Below are positions 1 to 8,758 of a stretch of DNA of 64,000 nucleotides, piece after piece. The translations under genes and the position numbers were made by a program. The stretch covers positions 286,749 to 350,748 of the forward strand of contig NVSG01000002.1 in the NCBI GenBank assembly GCA_002401155.1, given 5' to 3'. The first letter of the stretch is position 1. The number at the start of each line of letters is the position of its first letter. The stretch is from Hyphomicrobiales bacterium. GTDB taxonomy: Bacteria > Pseudomonadota > Alphaproteobacteria > Rhizobiales > Rhizobiaceae. Below the pieces are notes generated by a model. It searched no databases. It was not told the DNA's origin and saw nothing but the letters and a program-made list of their open reading frames with translations.

Positions 1-236
1 AAGACAGAAAGAAAGCAAGTACAGAATTATAGTTGTCAATTTTAACTCACTCGATCCAAGAGTGTCGAAATCATTGACTACCTGTTTAAATTATTCGGAT
101 ATTTCCAAGACATTGATACAATTGATTATTTTTTATCTGTCACACCAGTGAGTGGTACATTCAACGTATGGGGACACGATGACTAAAATCAATTTTTTAA
201 AATTTCATACTTTTTGCAAAGAACAATTAGGGCTTA

Positions 237-1084
237 GGTTCTGTTGACAAACTGGATTCCCAAATCATCTGAGATATGATTCAAGATAACTTTTTAGGAG
301 GTTATCTTGGCGCGCTTATTGATGTCAAATGGGGAATGGGCTTTCTTTGAGCCGTTTATTTCCAGTATTCGGGGGCGTGGCGGACGCCCTGCCTCCAATC
401 ACCGGCTTATTCTTGATGGTGTTTTCTGGATCGCACGTACTGGCAGTCCATGGCGGGATTTACCCGAAGAGTTTGGCAAATGGTCCAGCACCTACAGACA
501 ATTTCGGCGATGGACGTTATCGGGGCTTTGGGAATTGATGCTGGAAGCTCTCAATGAAAGTAATTTAGCGCCTGACAGCGTTCAGATGATCGACAGCACC
601 ATTATCCGGGCCCACCATCAGGCAGCGGGCGCTAAAGGGGGACTCAAAAACAAGGTTTTGGCCGCTCAAAAGGTGGCTTTACGACCAAGATCCACCTCAT
701 TACCAACGCAACCGGTTTGCCTTTGAGAGCAGAGATAACCGGCGGAGAAGTGTCTGATTACAGGGGTTTTGATATTCTTTTCGATGCCGATACACCCTGT
801 GCCAAAGTCCTCATCGCAGATAAAGGATATGATTCAAATCACATCCGCAACACCATTGCACAAAGCGGTGGATCTTCTGTCATTCCATCGCGCTCAAACC
901 GGAATAATCCAGAACCCATCGACGACTTCATCTATGCTTTGCGAAATCAGGTCGAAAGATGCTTCAACAAACTCAAATGCTCCAGAAGGTTGGCAACCCG
1001 CTACGACAAAACAGCGGCAAGCTACCTCGGTTTCATTCATATCGTATCAACACGACTATGGTTCAGGAGTTTGTCAACATGACC
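237..1084 (+). mobile_element. IS5-family (IS427-group-like) insertion sequence
   Basis: An 848-bp element with imperfect 17-bp terminal inverted repeats: GGTTCTGTTGACAAACT at 237-253 and the reverse complement of GGTCATGTTGACAAACT at 1068-1084 (15 of 17 match). It is flanked by TA at 235-236 and 1085-1086. The TA duplication is supported independently, because its removal restores the reading frame of the interrupted recombinase. Size, ends and DDE transposase fit the IS427 group of the IS5 family. Confidence 0.9.
307..1082 (+). CDS. IS5-family transposase in two overlapping frames
   Basis: DDE transposase encoded in two frames. The first frame (307-726) carries the N-terminal part up to the first Asp (MIDSTIIRAHH). 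The second (open through 717-1082) continues with GTQKQGFGRSKGG, then the second Asp (IADKGYDSN) and Glu (NQVERCF). The frames join if the ribosome slips -1 at C-AAA-AAC (645-651), giving one protein of about 258 residues. Two-frame transposases are common in this IS group, so this is more likely programmed slippage than decay, although a real frameshift mutation is possible. A start codon at 307 (TTG, just downstream of the AGGAGG-like sequence near 296-302) is plausible. Confidence 0.82.
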
Positions 1085-1964
1085 TAGTGAGCATTCTCTA
1101 CGAGCTTACCAGCAAGACTTGAACACATTTCAGAAATTTATTTCAGCTGAAACTACATCAAATTCTGTGACACACGAACTATTGGTTCGCTATCATCAAC
1201 ACCTTCGAGAAACTGCTCAAGCCAGTCCGGCAACCATGAGGCGCCGATTTGTCACCCTCCGCTCCTACTATAAATGGCTTGAGGGGGAACCAGAAGGAAT
1301 CGCCTCACCATTTATTGGGTTGCGTCTGGATCTCAAAATTCCTCAGCGCCTTCCTAGGCCAGTCGACCGCCCTACTCTCACAACACTGTTTAAGTCCACC
1401 AAGCACCTTATCGAATTGAATCCCGAGGATCATCTGCTGAATAGGCCAGCAAGCTCTGAGCAAATTACTGGGCTGATAGTTCGGCTACTCGTCGTAACTG
1501 GAATGAGAATTGGTGAGATAACACATTTGAGATTGATGGATGTATCTGGGGCTTGCTCGAAAATCCGGGTTCATGGAAAGGGAAATAGGGAGCGAACAGT
1601 TTATGTTGCCAATACCCGTTTGCTGAGCGACTTCAGATACTATTGGGAAAAACGCAGCAGAGCTGAGGATCCACACGCCTACTTATTCCTCAATGCACGG
1701 GGAGATCGTTTAACCGAACCCGCATTTCGAAAACGGTTACGCACCATATCAAACTCGCTGTTAATTGCTCCTTACTTGACACCCCACCGTTTCCGACATT
1801 CGGCTGCAACGCTTTTGATTGAAGAAGGCGTCGACATCAGAATTGTTCAACGACTGCTCGGCCACGCCAGCATCTCTACAACAGAAATTTACACAAAAGT
1901 TTCTGACAACTCTTTGGTTGCAGCTATCGAGAGGGCCGATACTCTTGCTCAAGTTGACCTGTAG

Positions 1965-2900
1965 CTGCGTAACCTTGTAGTGGCGTGCACCACTCATTTT
2001 CTGGAATACACGATACGAGCAGAGTTCATACGACTATGTCAGTGTGTCAGTATCTCCCGAAAATCTGGTAGTGCCACGCTTACATCCAGGCTTAAGAAAT
2101 GCCGCCTTGACGACGAAGAGATGAGACAACATCGCCACGCTCTGAGGCAAGGCCGCGAACCATATTTCCATGATCCGTCAGGTCTTCACCGAACTTGACT
2201 CAACTTACGGTTTGCTCTGAAGGGAAAAATGGCTTTTGCAGGATTATGGGTTGCTCCTTCAGGGGATAGAGATCTGATATATCAGAAAAAATTCAAAAAT
2301 CTCTACTTCAATGGTATTTAAAAAGTTCCCAAATTTTCACATATAGTCCCAACAGATAAAAAATTTGAATAAATTAGTAACACCAATAAGAATTATATAT
2401 TCCAAAAACTTATAAAGATAAATTATTACAAATGTTACGTATTTATGACGTATTATTGAAATAAATATTTTACTTTACTAAATATTATTACCTGTAATTA
2501 AGTATTATTTAAAATTGACAATCATAAAAAAAGTATTTATGTTGAATTTATTCAAAATTTCAATTACTTTAACAACAATTACTTTAATGCTCAATTTCAT
2601 TTAGGTTATCTATCGGAAATTTTATTATTTGTCCAATAAGCAGTTAATTTAAATCGCACTAATCAGAGCGTCAAATGTTGCTGATACCAGAACGAAAATA
2701 GCAGAATATATCGAAAAATCAGGATTGTTGTAGAATTACAACCGCACTAGAAATGATTGTTTCACTTTAATTGAAACAGAAATCATTATTGAAAATCAAG
2801 AGGTAAAACGCTGAAAAAATAGAGCAGCCTCGGGGACAATTCCGAGTCACCTTTGAATAAAAATCGCCAAACAAACCTTAATCTAGGGAGAGTAGTGAAC
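1965..2900. other. Non-coding gap, strongly AT-rich from about 2280
   Basis: I see no supportable gene here. The first 250 bases have ordinary composition and only short unconvincing open frames. From about 2280 to 2850 the sequence is very AT-rich with many A and T runs and stops in all frames. The gap separates the damaged integrase from the enolase-superfamily gene and probably contains that gene's promoter. A Shine-Dalgarno-like GGGAG at 2886-2890 precedes the ATG at 2901. Confidence 0.6.
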
Positions 2901-4007
2901 ATGCGAATAGTCAAAGCAGAAATTTTCAAGGCACGCATCGCATTGAAAATGCCGTTCAAAACCGCATTGGGAAGCGGTCAGGCTACCGAAACCCTGTTTA
3001 TCCGGCTGCATACCGACGATGGCCTGGTCGGCATGGGAGAGGCGAGCTATATGGGAACCGTGGTCGGCGAAACTCTGTCCACAGGAGCGGCAGCTGCGGT
3101 CGAGTATGCACGTCTCTTACTGGACAAAAATCCTTTAGCATTAAAGCCACTGACAAAGCAGATGCGTTCATTGTTACCAAATAATCCTACGACGCGATCC
3201 GCGCTGGACATGGCGCTTTATGACATAGTGGGACAGGCGGTAGGGATGCCAATTTATGCACTGCTAGGCGGAGAAAGACGTCCCCTAACGACTGATATGA
3301 CCATTGGAATCGACACCCCCGAAGCGATGACGCGGACCGCGCGCGACTATGTTGATCGTGGCTTTTCCGCTATCAAGATCAAGCTTGGCACAGCTTACCG
3401 GGAAGACATTGAGCGCGTGTCGAGAATCCGTGCGGAAGTTGGAGACGATATCCAACTAAGAGTGGATGCCAATCAGGGTTGGGATCACGTCACGGCTTTG
3501 AAGGTATTAAGAGAACTCTCATCGCTGGATATCCAGTATTGCGAACAACCGGTTCCTGCGTGTGACTTAGAAGGAATTACATACTTGCGACAGCTTTCCC
3601 CGGTGCCAATAATGGCAGACGAGGCTGTGTTTGACCAATATGATGCCTTTCGCCTCATCAAGCGGGAAAGCTGTGACTACATCAACATCAAGCTTGCTAA
3701 GTCTGGTGGAATTGATACGGCGATGAGCATTAGTTCGGTTGCCGAAGCGGCGGGGATCAAATGCATGATCGGTTGCATGGCGGAAAGCCGGCTCGGTCTG
3801 ACCGCTTCTGCACATTTGGCTTCCGCGCTGGACAATATCGTATTTTATGACCTAGACGGCGCTGAGATGCACATCGATGATCCGATTGAAGGTGGCTTGG
3901 TCTATCACCATGGCGGGGAAATTGAGTTGCCTACGGCGCCTGGCCTCGGTGCCACCATAGACCAAACTTTCTTAGACCAGCTCGAGAAGATTAGCGTTAC
4001 CAGCTGA
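2901..4007 (+). CDS. Enolase-superfamily dipeptide epimerase-like protein
   Basis: 368-aa member of the muconate-lactonizing subgroup of the enolase superfamily, closest in motifs to L-Ala-D/L-Glu (dipeptide) epimerases, which racemise an alpha carbon through a metal-stabilised enolate. Visible active-site set: KIKLG (Lys 159/161), metal ligands Asp 189 (VDANQGW), Glu 215 (CEQP) and Asp 240 (MADEA), second base Lys in KLAKSGG (264-270), and the C-terminal DLDG (317-320), which in dipeptide epimerases contacts the substrate amino group. The ATG at 2901 is chosen over an upstream TTG at 2853 because of GGGAG 10 bases before it. It lies 1 kb upstream of the biosynthetic cluster; joint function with the ATP-grasp ligase there is inference. 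Substrate specificity is unknown. Confidence 0.85.
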   Translation: MRIVKAEIFKARIALKMPFKTALGSGQATETLFIRLHTDDGLVGMGEASYMGTVVGETLSTGAAAAVEYARLLLDKNPLALKPLTKQMRSLLPNNPTTRSALDMALYDIVGQAVGMPIYALLGGERRPLTTDMTIGIDTPEAMTRTARDYVDRGFSAIKIKLGTAYREDIERVSRIRAEVGDDIQLRVDANQGWDHVTALKVLRELSSLDIQYCEQPVPACDLEGITYLRQLSPVPIMADEAVFDQYDAFRLIKRESCDYINIKLAKSGGIDTAMSISSVAEAAGIKCMIGCMAESRLGLTASAHLASALDNIVFYDLDGAEMHIDDPIEGGLVYHHGGEIELPTAPGLGATIDQTFLDQLEKISVTS

Positions 4008-4026
4008 GTTGTCTTACCGTAAAACT

Positions 4027-4070
4027 AAGCCTTCAACGACTACGGGACGCGTAGACTACGGCAGGCTTTT
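4027..4070 (+). terminator. Probable terminator after the epimerase-like gene
   Basis: AAGCCT (4027-4032) pairs with AGGCTT (4063-4068), enclosing a second possible stem CTACG/CGTAG (4040-4044 with 4050-4054), and is followed by TTTTC and another T run. It lies 20 bases after the stop codon. The stem is not perfect, so this is a moderate call. Confidence 0.4.
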
Positions 4071-5053
4071 CAAAATTTTGATCAGATTAAACATTCCCCT
4101 CTTGCTTGGTAAGAAACCCCATCCCACGCGGGGTAATACATGCCACTCGACGTCTGGCGGATAGGATCCGTCGACCGGGCCCGGTAGCGCCAAAGCTGCA
4201 AAGCGACGACAACGAACATTCTGGAACAGATTGCGACTACCAGCAAAAGTAAAAAACTCTCTCAGCTAAGCTTGGCCGATTTTCGAGGCAAAGACTTGCT
4301 GTTAACCGAGTTTGCTTCCGGTGGCCGGAACTGGCCGGCTTGCGCGTAAGCTAGTTTTTTGCCTGTCTGCACTTGTCCTGAGGGAATGGCTGGACCCAGT
4401 TGATATCATGGAAAGTCCGGTCCTCCAGATGATCAACCAATGGAACAATTTAAAAGCATGCCCTCTCTCCTCGCAGTCGATCAATCCCATCCTGAAAGCC
4501 GGCTAAACCCGTACCAGCCTAAATCGCAGGGCTTCCACCCATGCTTGCTCGCCAGTTTCCTGACTGAAGCCCCTAGTCGGGACATTCCTATCCAGGACGT
4601 CATGTTGCGGCTCCGCCACCGCCCCCTGCCAGACCTTGGAATATTAGAACGATGTAGGGGAAATCCAGAATTGCTATTCCAACACTTCCGAAACGGCGCA
4701 ACTAGTTAGCACTCTAATTTCATACAATTATATGATATAAATCAGGTAATTAAATGGATATATATAATAATTCAAATATTTTTATCAAAATATATCACTA
4801 AAAAAAAATTTAATGTCATATTAACGTCGCAATTATAATTGATATACTGACCATCAAGATCAATACATGATTAATTTATAGTTTTTAGTAAAATTCACCT
4901 TTGATTGAATCAAATTTCAATTTTGTCTAATATTAATTCTTAGTAAAACAACGCTTTAGAAGAAAAATATTGTTAAATGTACGATGATATTATTTTGAAA
5001 GTGAAATTTTTAACTACACCAATATATTACTTAAAATAGATTAGGTTAGATTG
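4071..5053. other. Long gap: normal-GC block then AT-rich promoter-like block
   Basis: No gene is supported. From about 4130 to 4710 the sequence has ordinary GC and several short overlapping open frames on both strands, none with a recognisable domain or a good ribosome-binding site; it could be degraded coding DNA. From about 4715 to 5053 it becomes very AT-rich with stops everywhere. That part ends directly at the first gene of the biosynthetic cluster and probably contains its promoter. Confidence 0.55.
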
Positions 5054-6334
5054 ATGAATCACAACAATATTCCAAATTGGCATTACTACGAACCCCGATT
5101 GGCTGCAGTTTGGGCTCGTGCGCGCACTTCCCAGCACTATGCCAATCTCCCTTCCTTCACCTCTCAGACCTTTCGATCACTCTCACTGACGGACAAGTCT
5201 GAGGTTAAAAATGACCCTTGGAAATTTACAACCTTAAATCTGAGCAAGGCAATCCGATATTACGAAACGACAGGAACATCGGGAAATGTAACGCCAACTC
5301 CGCGCACTCGCGAAGATGTCGAAACAAATGTGAACTCGGTGGCATCCGCTTGGCAAAGGTTTCTAAGTCCTGGAGATCGTGTTCTTAGCTTGCTCCCATC
5401 CGACATTGTTCCAGTTGGCGATCTAATTGCCGGAGTTAGTGAAAAAATCGGCGCCGTACATACGCGTGCGTACCCATATTCAGCTGGTATCAGTGACTGG
5501 GAGCGGGTTTTCTCCTTGTGGCAGAACTTCAAGCCAACTGCAGTTTTCGCCGCACCAGGTGTCATCCGCGAACTCACGAAAATTGCCATGTTGCGCGGAA
5601 CATTAACGGAACTGGCATCATCGGTAAAAGTTGTCCTAATGCTCGGTGAAGTTACGTCCGATGCCCTCCGGAACAGGATTGCGAGCTGGTGGGATTGCCT
5701 AGCGGTCAATGCGAGTTACGGAAGTACAGAAACCGGAACTCTTGCGGCAGGATGCCGACTTGGACGGCTGCATCTGCTTGTCAAGGCAAACTACTTTGAG
5801 GTCTACACACAAGACGGCAAACTTATTCCGCTGGACAACGCAATTCTTGAAGAACCCAATGCACTTGTGGCTGGCCGCCTTGTGGTTACGCCGCTCAATG
5901 GCTTTGCGCGGCCACTTTTACGTTACGATACGGGGGACGAAATTACGATTGGAGAACCATGCGGGTGTAAAATCGAAGAACCCTCTATTCGTATTCATGG
6001 TCGCTCTTCAGATGCCTTGGCGCTTGGTGATCGAAGTATTTATGTAGAGGAACTCGAAGAGTTGATTTATGAGAAAACTTCTGCTCTCGGGTATGTGGTT
6101 CAATTGGATGACATGCAAGCGCCTTCACGCGCGCGAATCCTGCTGGAACGACAACCATCGAACTCCAATACCATCGAAGATTCTGAAACTGTCCGACTGA
6201 TCGAAGAACTGAAATCAGCGATCCCCGCCATTCCGCTGGATGCTGTCTGGTTGAATAATTTACCTGCAAACTCCCGTAGCGGAGCGGCCTTGAAGAGCTG
6301 GAAGGCTTCGAATGTGAGGGTTGGCGAATGGTGA
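5054..6334 (+). CDS. PaaK-like adenylate-forming enzyme (first of the cluster)
   Basis: 426-aa protein of the phenylacetate-CoA-ligase (PaaK) branch of the ANL superfamily, which activates a carboxylic acid as acyl-AMP for transfer to CoA, a carrier thiol or an amine. Motifs: ATP loop TTGTSG (72-77), SYGSTETG (221-228), YDTGD (291-295), a CGC pair (303-305) as in many PaaK proteins, and GR at 316-317. The C-terminal region ends LPANSRSGAALKSW, a diverged form of the usual catalytic-lysine loop, so full ligase activity is not certain. ATG 5054 directly follows a TTG at 5051. It heads the gene cluster and overlaps the next gene by 7 bases, which implies co-translation. The acid substrate cannot be read from the sequence. 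Confidence 0.85.
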   Translation: MNHNNIPNWHYYEPRLAAVWARARTSQHYANLPSFTSQTFRSLSLTDKSEVKNDPWKFTTLNLSKAIRYYETTGTSGNVTPTPRTREDVETNVNSVASAWQRFLSPGDRVLSLLPSDIVPVGDLIAGVSEKIGAVHTRAYPYSAGISDWERVFSLWQNFKPTAVFAAPGVIRELTKIAMLRGTLTELASSVKVVLMLGEVTSDALRNRIASWWDCLAVNASYGSTETGTLAAGCRLGRLHLLVKANYFEVYTQDGKLIPLDNAILEEPNALVAGRLVVTPLNGFARPLLRYDTGDEITIGEPCGCKIEEPSIRIHGRSSDALALGDRSIYVEELEELIYEKTSALGYVVQLDDMQAPSRARILLERQPSNSNTIEDSETVRLIEELKSAIPAIPLDAVWLNNLPANSRSGAALKSWKASNVRVGEW

Positions 6335-8049
6335 GGCAACAGCATTCCCTGGCTCCCGCAATTAAGGCGACGGTTTTGCCTGTTGCCGATCTTTGGTGCA
6401 CCTACGCTGCATGTCGTACTCTAAAATGGCTCGGGGTGGATATGGATCCATCACACAAAGAGAAAACAATAAACGTTCTACAGCAAAGACAGAATGGAGA
6501 CGGTGGCTTTGCGTGGTCTCGTGGGATGCGTTCCGACACCTGGGCGACCTTCTATTGTAGCCAAGGACTTACCTTTCTCATACCAGATACCTTGAACAAA
6601 GAAGCTCTGGCGGGTTGGGCCGATACAACAAAATCGGCCGACGGTGGGTACGCGATGGTGCCTGGACAAAGCTCAGACATTTGGGCGACCCATTATGCCG
6701 TTAGGGTAATAACTGAAATATGCCAAAAGCCAATTCATGAAATTAAGGCCTTGTTGAGTTGGCTTGCCAAATGTCAAGCCGAAGATGGCGGTCTAACTTG
6801 GTCTCCAGAACACGCCGTATTCAAACGCAAATCAGATGTCCGTGCATGCTTCTATGGTGTCGCTGCCTGGCGAGCAGTTGCTCAAATTTCTCCTTCAGAT
6901 CCACCATTTGACACCAAACGGCTTGTTCAATGGATTAAAAATCAACAAACTTCCTCAGGCGGTTTTCAATTGAATTGTGGCGCGTCTGAGCCATGTCTTT
7001 GGGCAAGTTATCGAGCGTCCGCAACGCTGAGCATGCTTGCCGACCGCCCACTAGCTCCTGTTGACGAATATCTCTGCAGAACCTTTGGTCAAAACGGCCC
7101 AATCCGATGGCAAGGGTATGACATCGCAGATATTTGGGCTGCCTTTTGTTGGGTCGGCACTGCACAAGCCAACGATTTCCCAATTACGACAGAACAAAAG
7201 GACCAGATTTGCCGCGCAATACAGAAGATGGCCTTGCCAAGTGGTGGCTTTACATATCGGGAGCCAAACAGTGCAGTTGATTCTTTAGCTGTTGCATCAG
7301 CGGCTTTGATCGACTCGGCATCTGGGCGTGAGAATTTTACGCTTGTTGATTGGTTGAATGGCTGTCAGATGCCAAATGAGGGTGGAATCATGTACATGCC
7401 AGGCCGCGGAGCAGAAGTCCGCTGCACACACTGGGCGTTAGCTGCTGGGGCGATCCAGAACAACCAAAAAGCCCAAACTGACTTGCGCAATTGGCTTTCA
7501 GGACTCCAGAACCCAGATGGCGGCTTTGGCTATTGGGAGGGACGAGCATCGGACTTAGTCTCAACTGCTGCTGCTGCGGAAACGGCATATACAATTCTCG
7601 AGCAACCGGAGATGTTAGATGCTGCGGCGATTAGACGTTTCGTTTCAAAATGCGCAAAGGCAGATGGCACCTATTCGGTGGTCCCTGGCGCAGAGTCTAC
7701 TGCAAGATCAACGCTTCAAGCTCTTCGCATTCTTAATCTTCTCGGAGAAAATGTAACAGATCAGGTAAGAATGGTCATTGACCGACACCAAGTACCAAGC
7801 GGCGGGATTGCTGAGCACGGAAAACGATTACCCGATCTTGCCACGACTTATGAAGCCGTAATCACAAGCAAAAGAGTCGGTCTCAATCATATCATTAAAG
7901 ATCTTGAGTTGTTTCTGGCTCGGCTCACTCATGACAAAGCGGTTGCATGGAACCCTATGGCTCCACCAACAAGTGAATTAATGCCAGTCGCGCTGGCAAC
8001 GTTGTTGAAATCTGGTTGTCCGGAAGCACCGGCGCTGGCTCTAACTTGA
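6328..8049 (+). CDS. Alpha/alpha-toroid repeat protein (prenyltransferase/squalene-oxidase-repeat-like)
   Basis: 573-aa protein built of about ten repeats of roughly 47 residues. Each has a glycine-rich turn such as NGDGGFAW, ADGGYAM, EDGGLTW, SSGGF, PSGGFTY, EGGIMY or PDGGFGY (starting near residues 57, 104, 152, 209, 304, 351 and 396, with weaker copies near 257, 446 and 490). The turn is usually followed by a helix with (S/A)D.(W)A(T/S)..A. This is the pattern of protein-prenyltransferase beta subunits and class II terpene cyclases. The DxDD acid motif of squalene-hopene-type cyclases is absent. No signal peptide or membrane segment is evident, so it is probably cytoplasmic. It overlaps the preceding ligase by 7 bases. 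The role is unknown: a non-canonical cyclase, a prenyl transferase or a scaffold are all possible. Confidence 0.75.
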   Translation: MVRQQHSLAPAIKATVLPVADLWCTYAACRTLKWLGVDMDPSHKEKTINVLQQRQNGDGGFAWSRGMRSDTWATFYCSQGLTFLIPDTLNKEALAGWADTTKSADGGYAMVPGQSSDIWATHYAVRVITEICQKPIHEIKALLSWLAKCQAEDGGLTWSPEHAVFKRKSDVRACFYGVAAWRAVAQISPSDPPFDTKRLVQWIKNQQTSSGGFQLNCGASEPCLWASYRASATLSMLADRPLAPVDEYLCRTFGQNGPIRWQGYDIADIWAAFCWVGTAQANDFPITTEQKDQICRAIQKMALPSGGFTYREPNSAVDSLAVASAALIDSASGRENFTLVDWLNGCQMPNEGGIMYMPGRGAEVRCTHWALAAGAIQNNQKAQTDLRNWLSGLQNPDGGFGYWEGRASDLVSTAAAAETAYTILEQPEMLDAAAIRRFVSKCAKADGTYSVVPGAESTARSTLQALRILNLLGENVTDQVRMVIDRHQVPSGGIAEHGKRLPDLATTYEAVITSKRVGLNHIIKDLELFLARLTHDKAVAWNPMAPPTSELMPVALATLLKSGCPEAPALALT

Positions 8050-8061
8050 AAAGCAAAGAAC

Positions 8062-8466
8062 ATGCCTACAATAACTATTTTGTCGCAAGGAATAACCGAA
8101 CCAATATTAAGGCGTTTTGCTTTGCGCACAACTCTTTGGTTCAGAGATCACGGCGTCGAACCCGCTCATGTCGTGGTCTCAGCACAAGAACTTCAACTTC
8201 CAATCTATACTGGTGGCACGCCCAGAACGGGCACTCACGCTGCTGTATTTTGTAGAATTGGGAAATATCGTAATGCAAAATTTTTGTCAGATCTTGCAGA
8301 AGAATTCACGGATTGTTTGTGTGAGCTGATATCGGCGGATTGGATTCAAGTCACGTTCGAACGTCATGTTGCGGCTGATACATTTATTTTTGACGGCAAA
8401 ACACTATGGAACGCCCAAAATGGTTCTGAGTTGTTACTCACGGAGAACCGGCAAGAACGCCATTAA
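8062..8466 (+). CDS. Small tautomerase-like protein with two beta-alpha-beta halves
   Basis: 134-aa protein, weakly recognised. It begins MPTITIL, so Pro would be N-terminal after Met removal, as in the 4-oxalocrotonate tautomerase superfamily where Pro1 is the catalytic base. Residues 2-42 and 59-101 both look like strand-helix-strand units (PTITIL...AHVVVSAQEL and THAAVFCRI...WIQVTFERH), which would match a fused-dimer tautomerase. This assignment is pattern-based and unconfirmed. It sits 12 bases after the toroid gene and 16 before the carrier-protein gene, so it is very likely part of the same pathway, perhaps isomerising or hydrating an unsaturated or keto intermediate. Confidence 0.5.
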   Translation: MPTITILSQGITEPILRRFALRTTLWFRDHGVEPAHVVVSAQELQLPIYTGGTPRTGTHAAVFCRIGKYRNAKFLSDLAEEFTDCLCELISADWIQVTFERHVAADTFIFDGKTLWNAQNGSELLLTENRQERH

Positions 8467-8482
8467 ATCGGAGATAATTACT

Positions 8483-8758
8483 ATGGAAGAACTTGAGATT
8501 GAAGACACTGTTCGCAAATGCCTTAAGCGCGTTGTCGGCGAAAACGCCATCCAAATTGACCGCGACATTCCTCTAAGGGAAGCGATTAAATCCTTTGACA
8601 GTCTTGCGGCCATGGAATTCATTACCGCTCTTGAAGACGCATTTAGGATCGTAGTGGACTTTGTTCTGCACGATGTACGATTTCGTATGGAGACCATCGA
8701 GAAAAGCGTCGATTTTGTGCGAGAGCTGCTCGAAGATAAGAAGGTGCTTGGCGTATGA
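8483..8758 (+). CDS. Acyl carrier protein
   Basis: 91-aa acidic, helical acyl/peptidyl carrier protein. The phosphopantetheine attachment serine is Ser 40 in the motif SFDSLAAMEF, the conserved DSL at the start of helix 2. The start is ATG 8483, preceded by GGAG at 8470-8473 with 9 bases of spacing; longer upstream starts have no such signal. Its stop overlaps the start of the next gene (ATGA at 8755-8758). It is the only carrier protein seen among three adenylating enzymes, so intermediates of this pathway are probably held on it as thioesters. No phosphopantetheinyl transferase gene is seen in the window. Confidence 0.88.
   Translation: MEELEIEDTVRKCLKRVVGENAIQIDRDIPLREAIKSFDSLAAMEFITALEDAFRIVVDFVLHDVRFRMETIEKSVDFVRELLEDKKVLGV

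Larger units (their letters stand above)
179..1964 (+). pseudogene. Tyrosine recombinase (XerC/D-like integrase) interrupted by an IS5-family element
   Basis: Phage/XerC-D type site-specific recombinase split into 179-236 and 1087-1964. The ATG at 179 opens a short frame that reads GLS exactly across the junction when the IS and one TA copy are removed, giving an uninterrupted 311-aa protein. The downstream part has the whole catalytic domain: Arg in TGMRIGE (about residue 160 of the rebuilt protein), Lys in HGKGNR (184), HRFRH (253-256), LLGHAS (His 279) and Tyr 288 in EIYTK. The N-terminal SAM-like core-binding domain loses only its first 19 residues. The 3' fragment is open from 1083 and could start at a weak TTG at 1119, so residual activity cannot be excluded. 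Seen directly: junction and motifs. Inferred: inactivation. Confidence 0.88.

Noticed and set aside
2280-2850. Replication origin in the AT-rich block
   Set aside because: No iterons, DnaA-box cluster or replication gene could be seen there; AT-richness alone is not enough.
6328-8049. The toroid protein as a squalene-hopene cyclase
   Set aside because: The DxDD motif is missing, the repeat turns lack the full QW consensus, and there is no isoprenoid-synthesis gene nearby.
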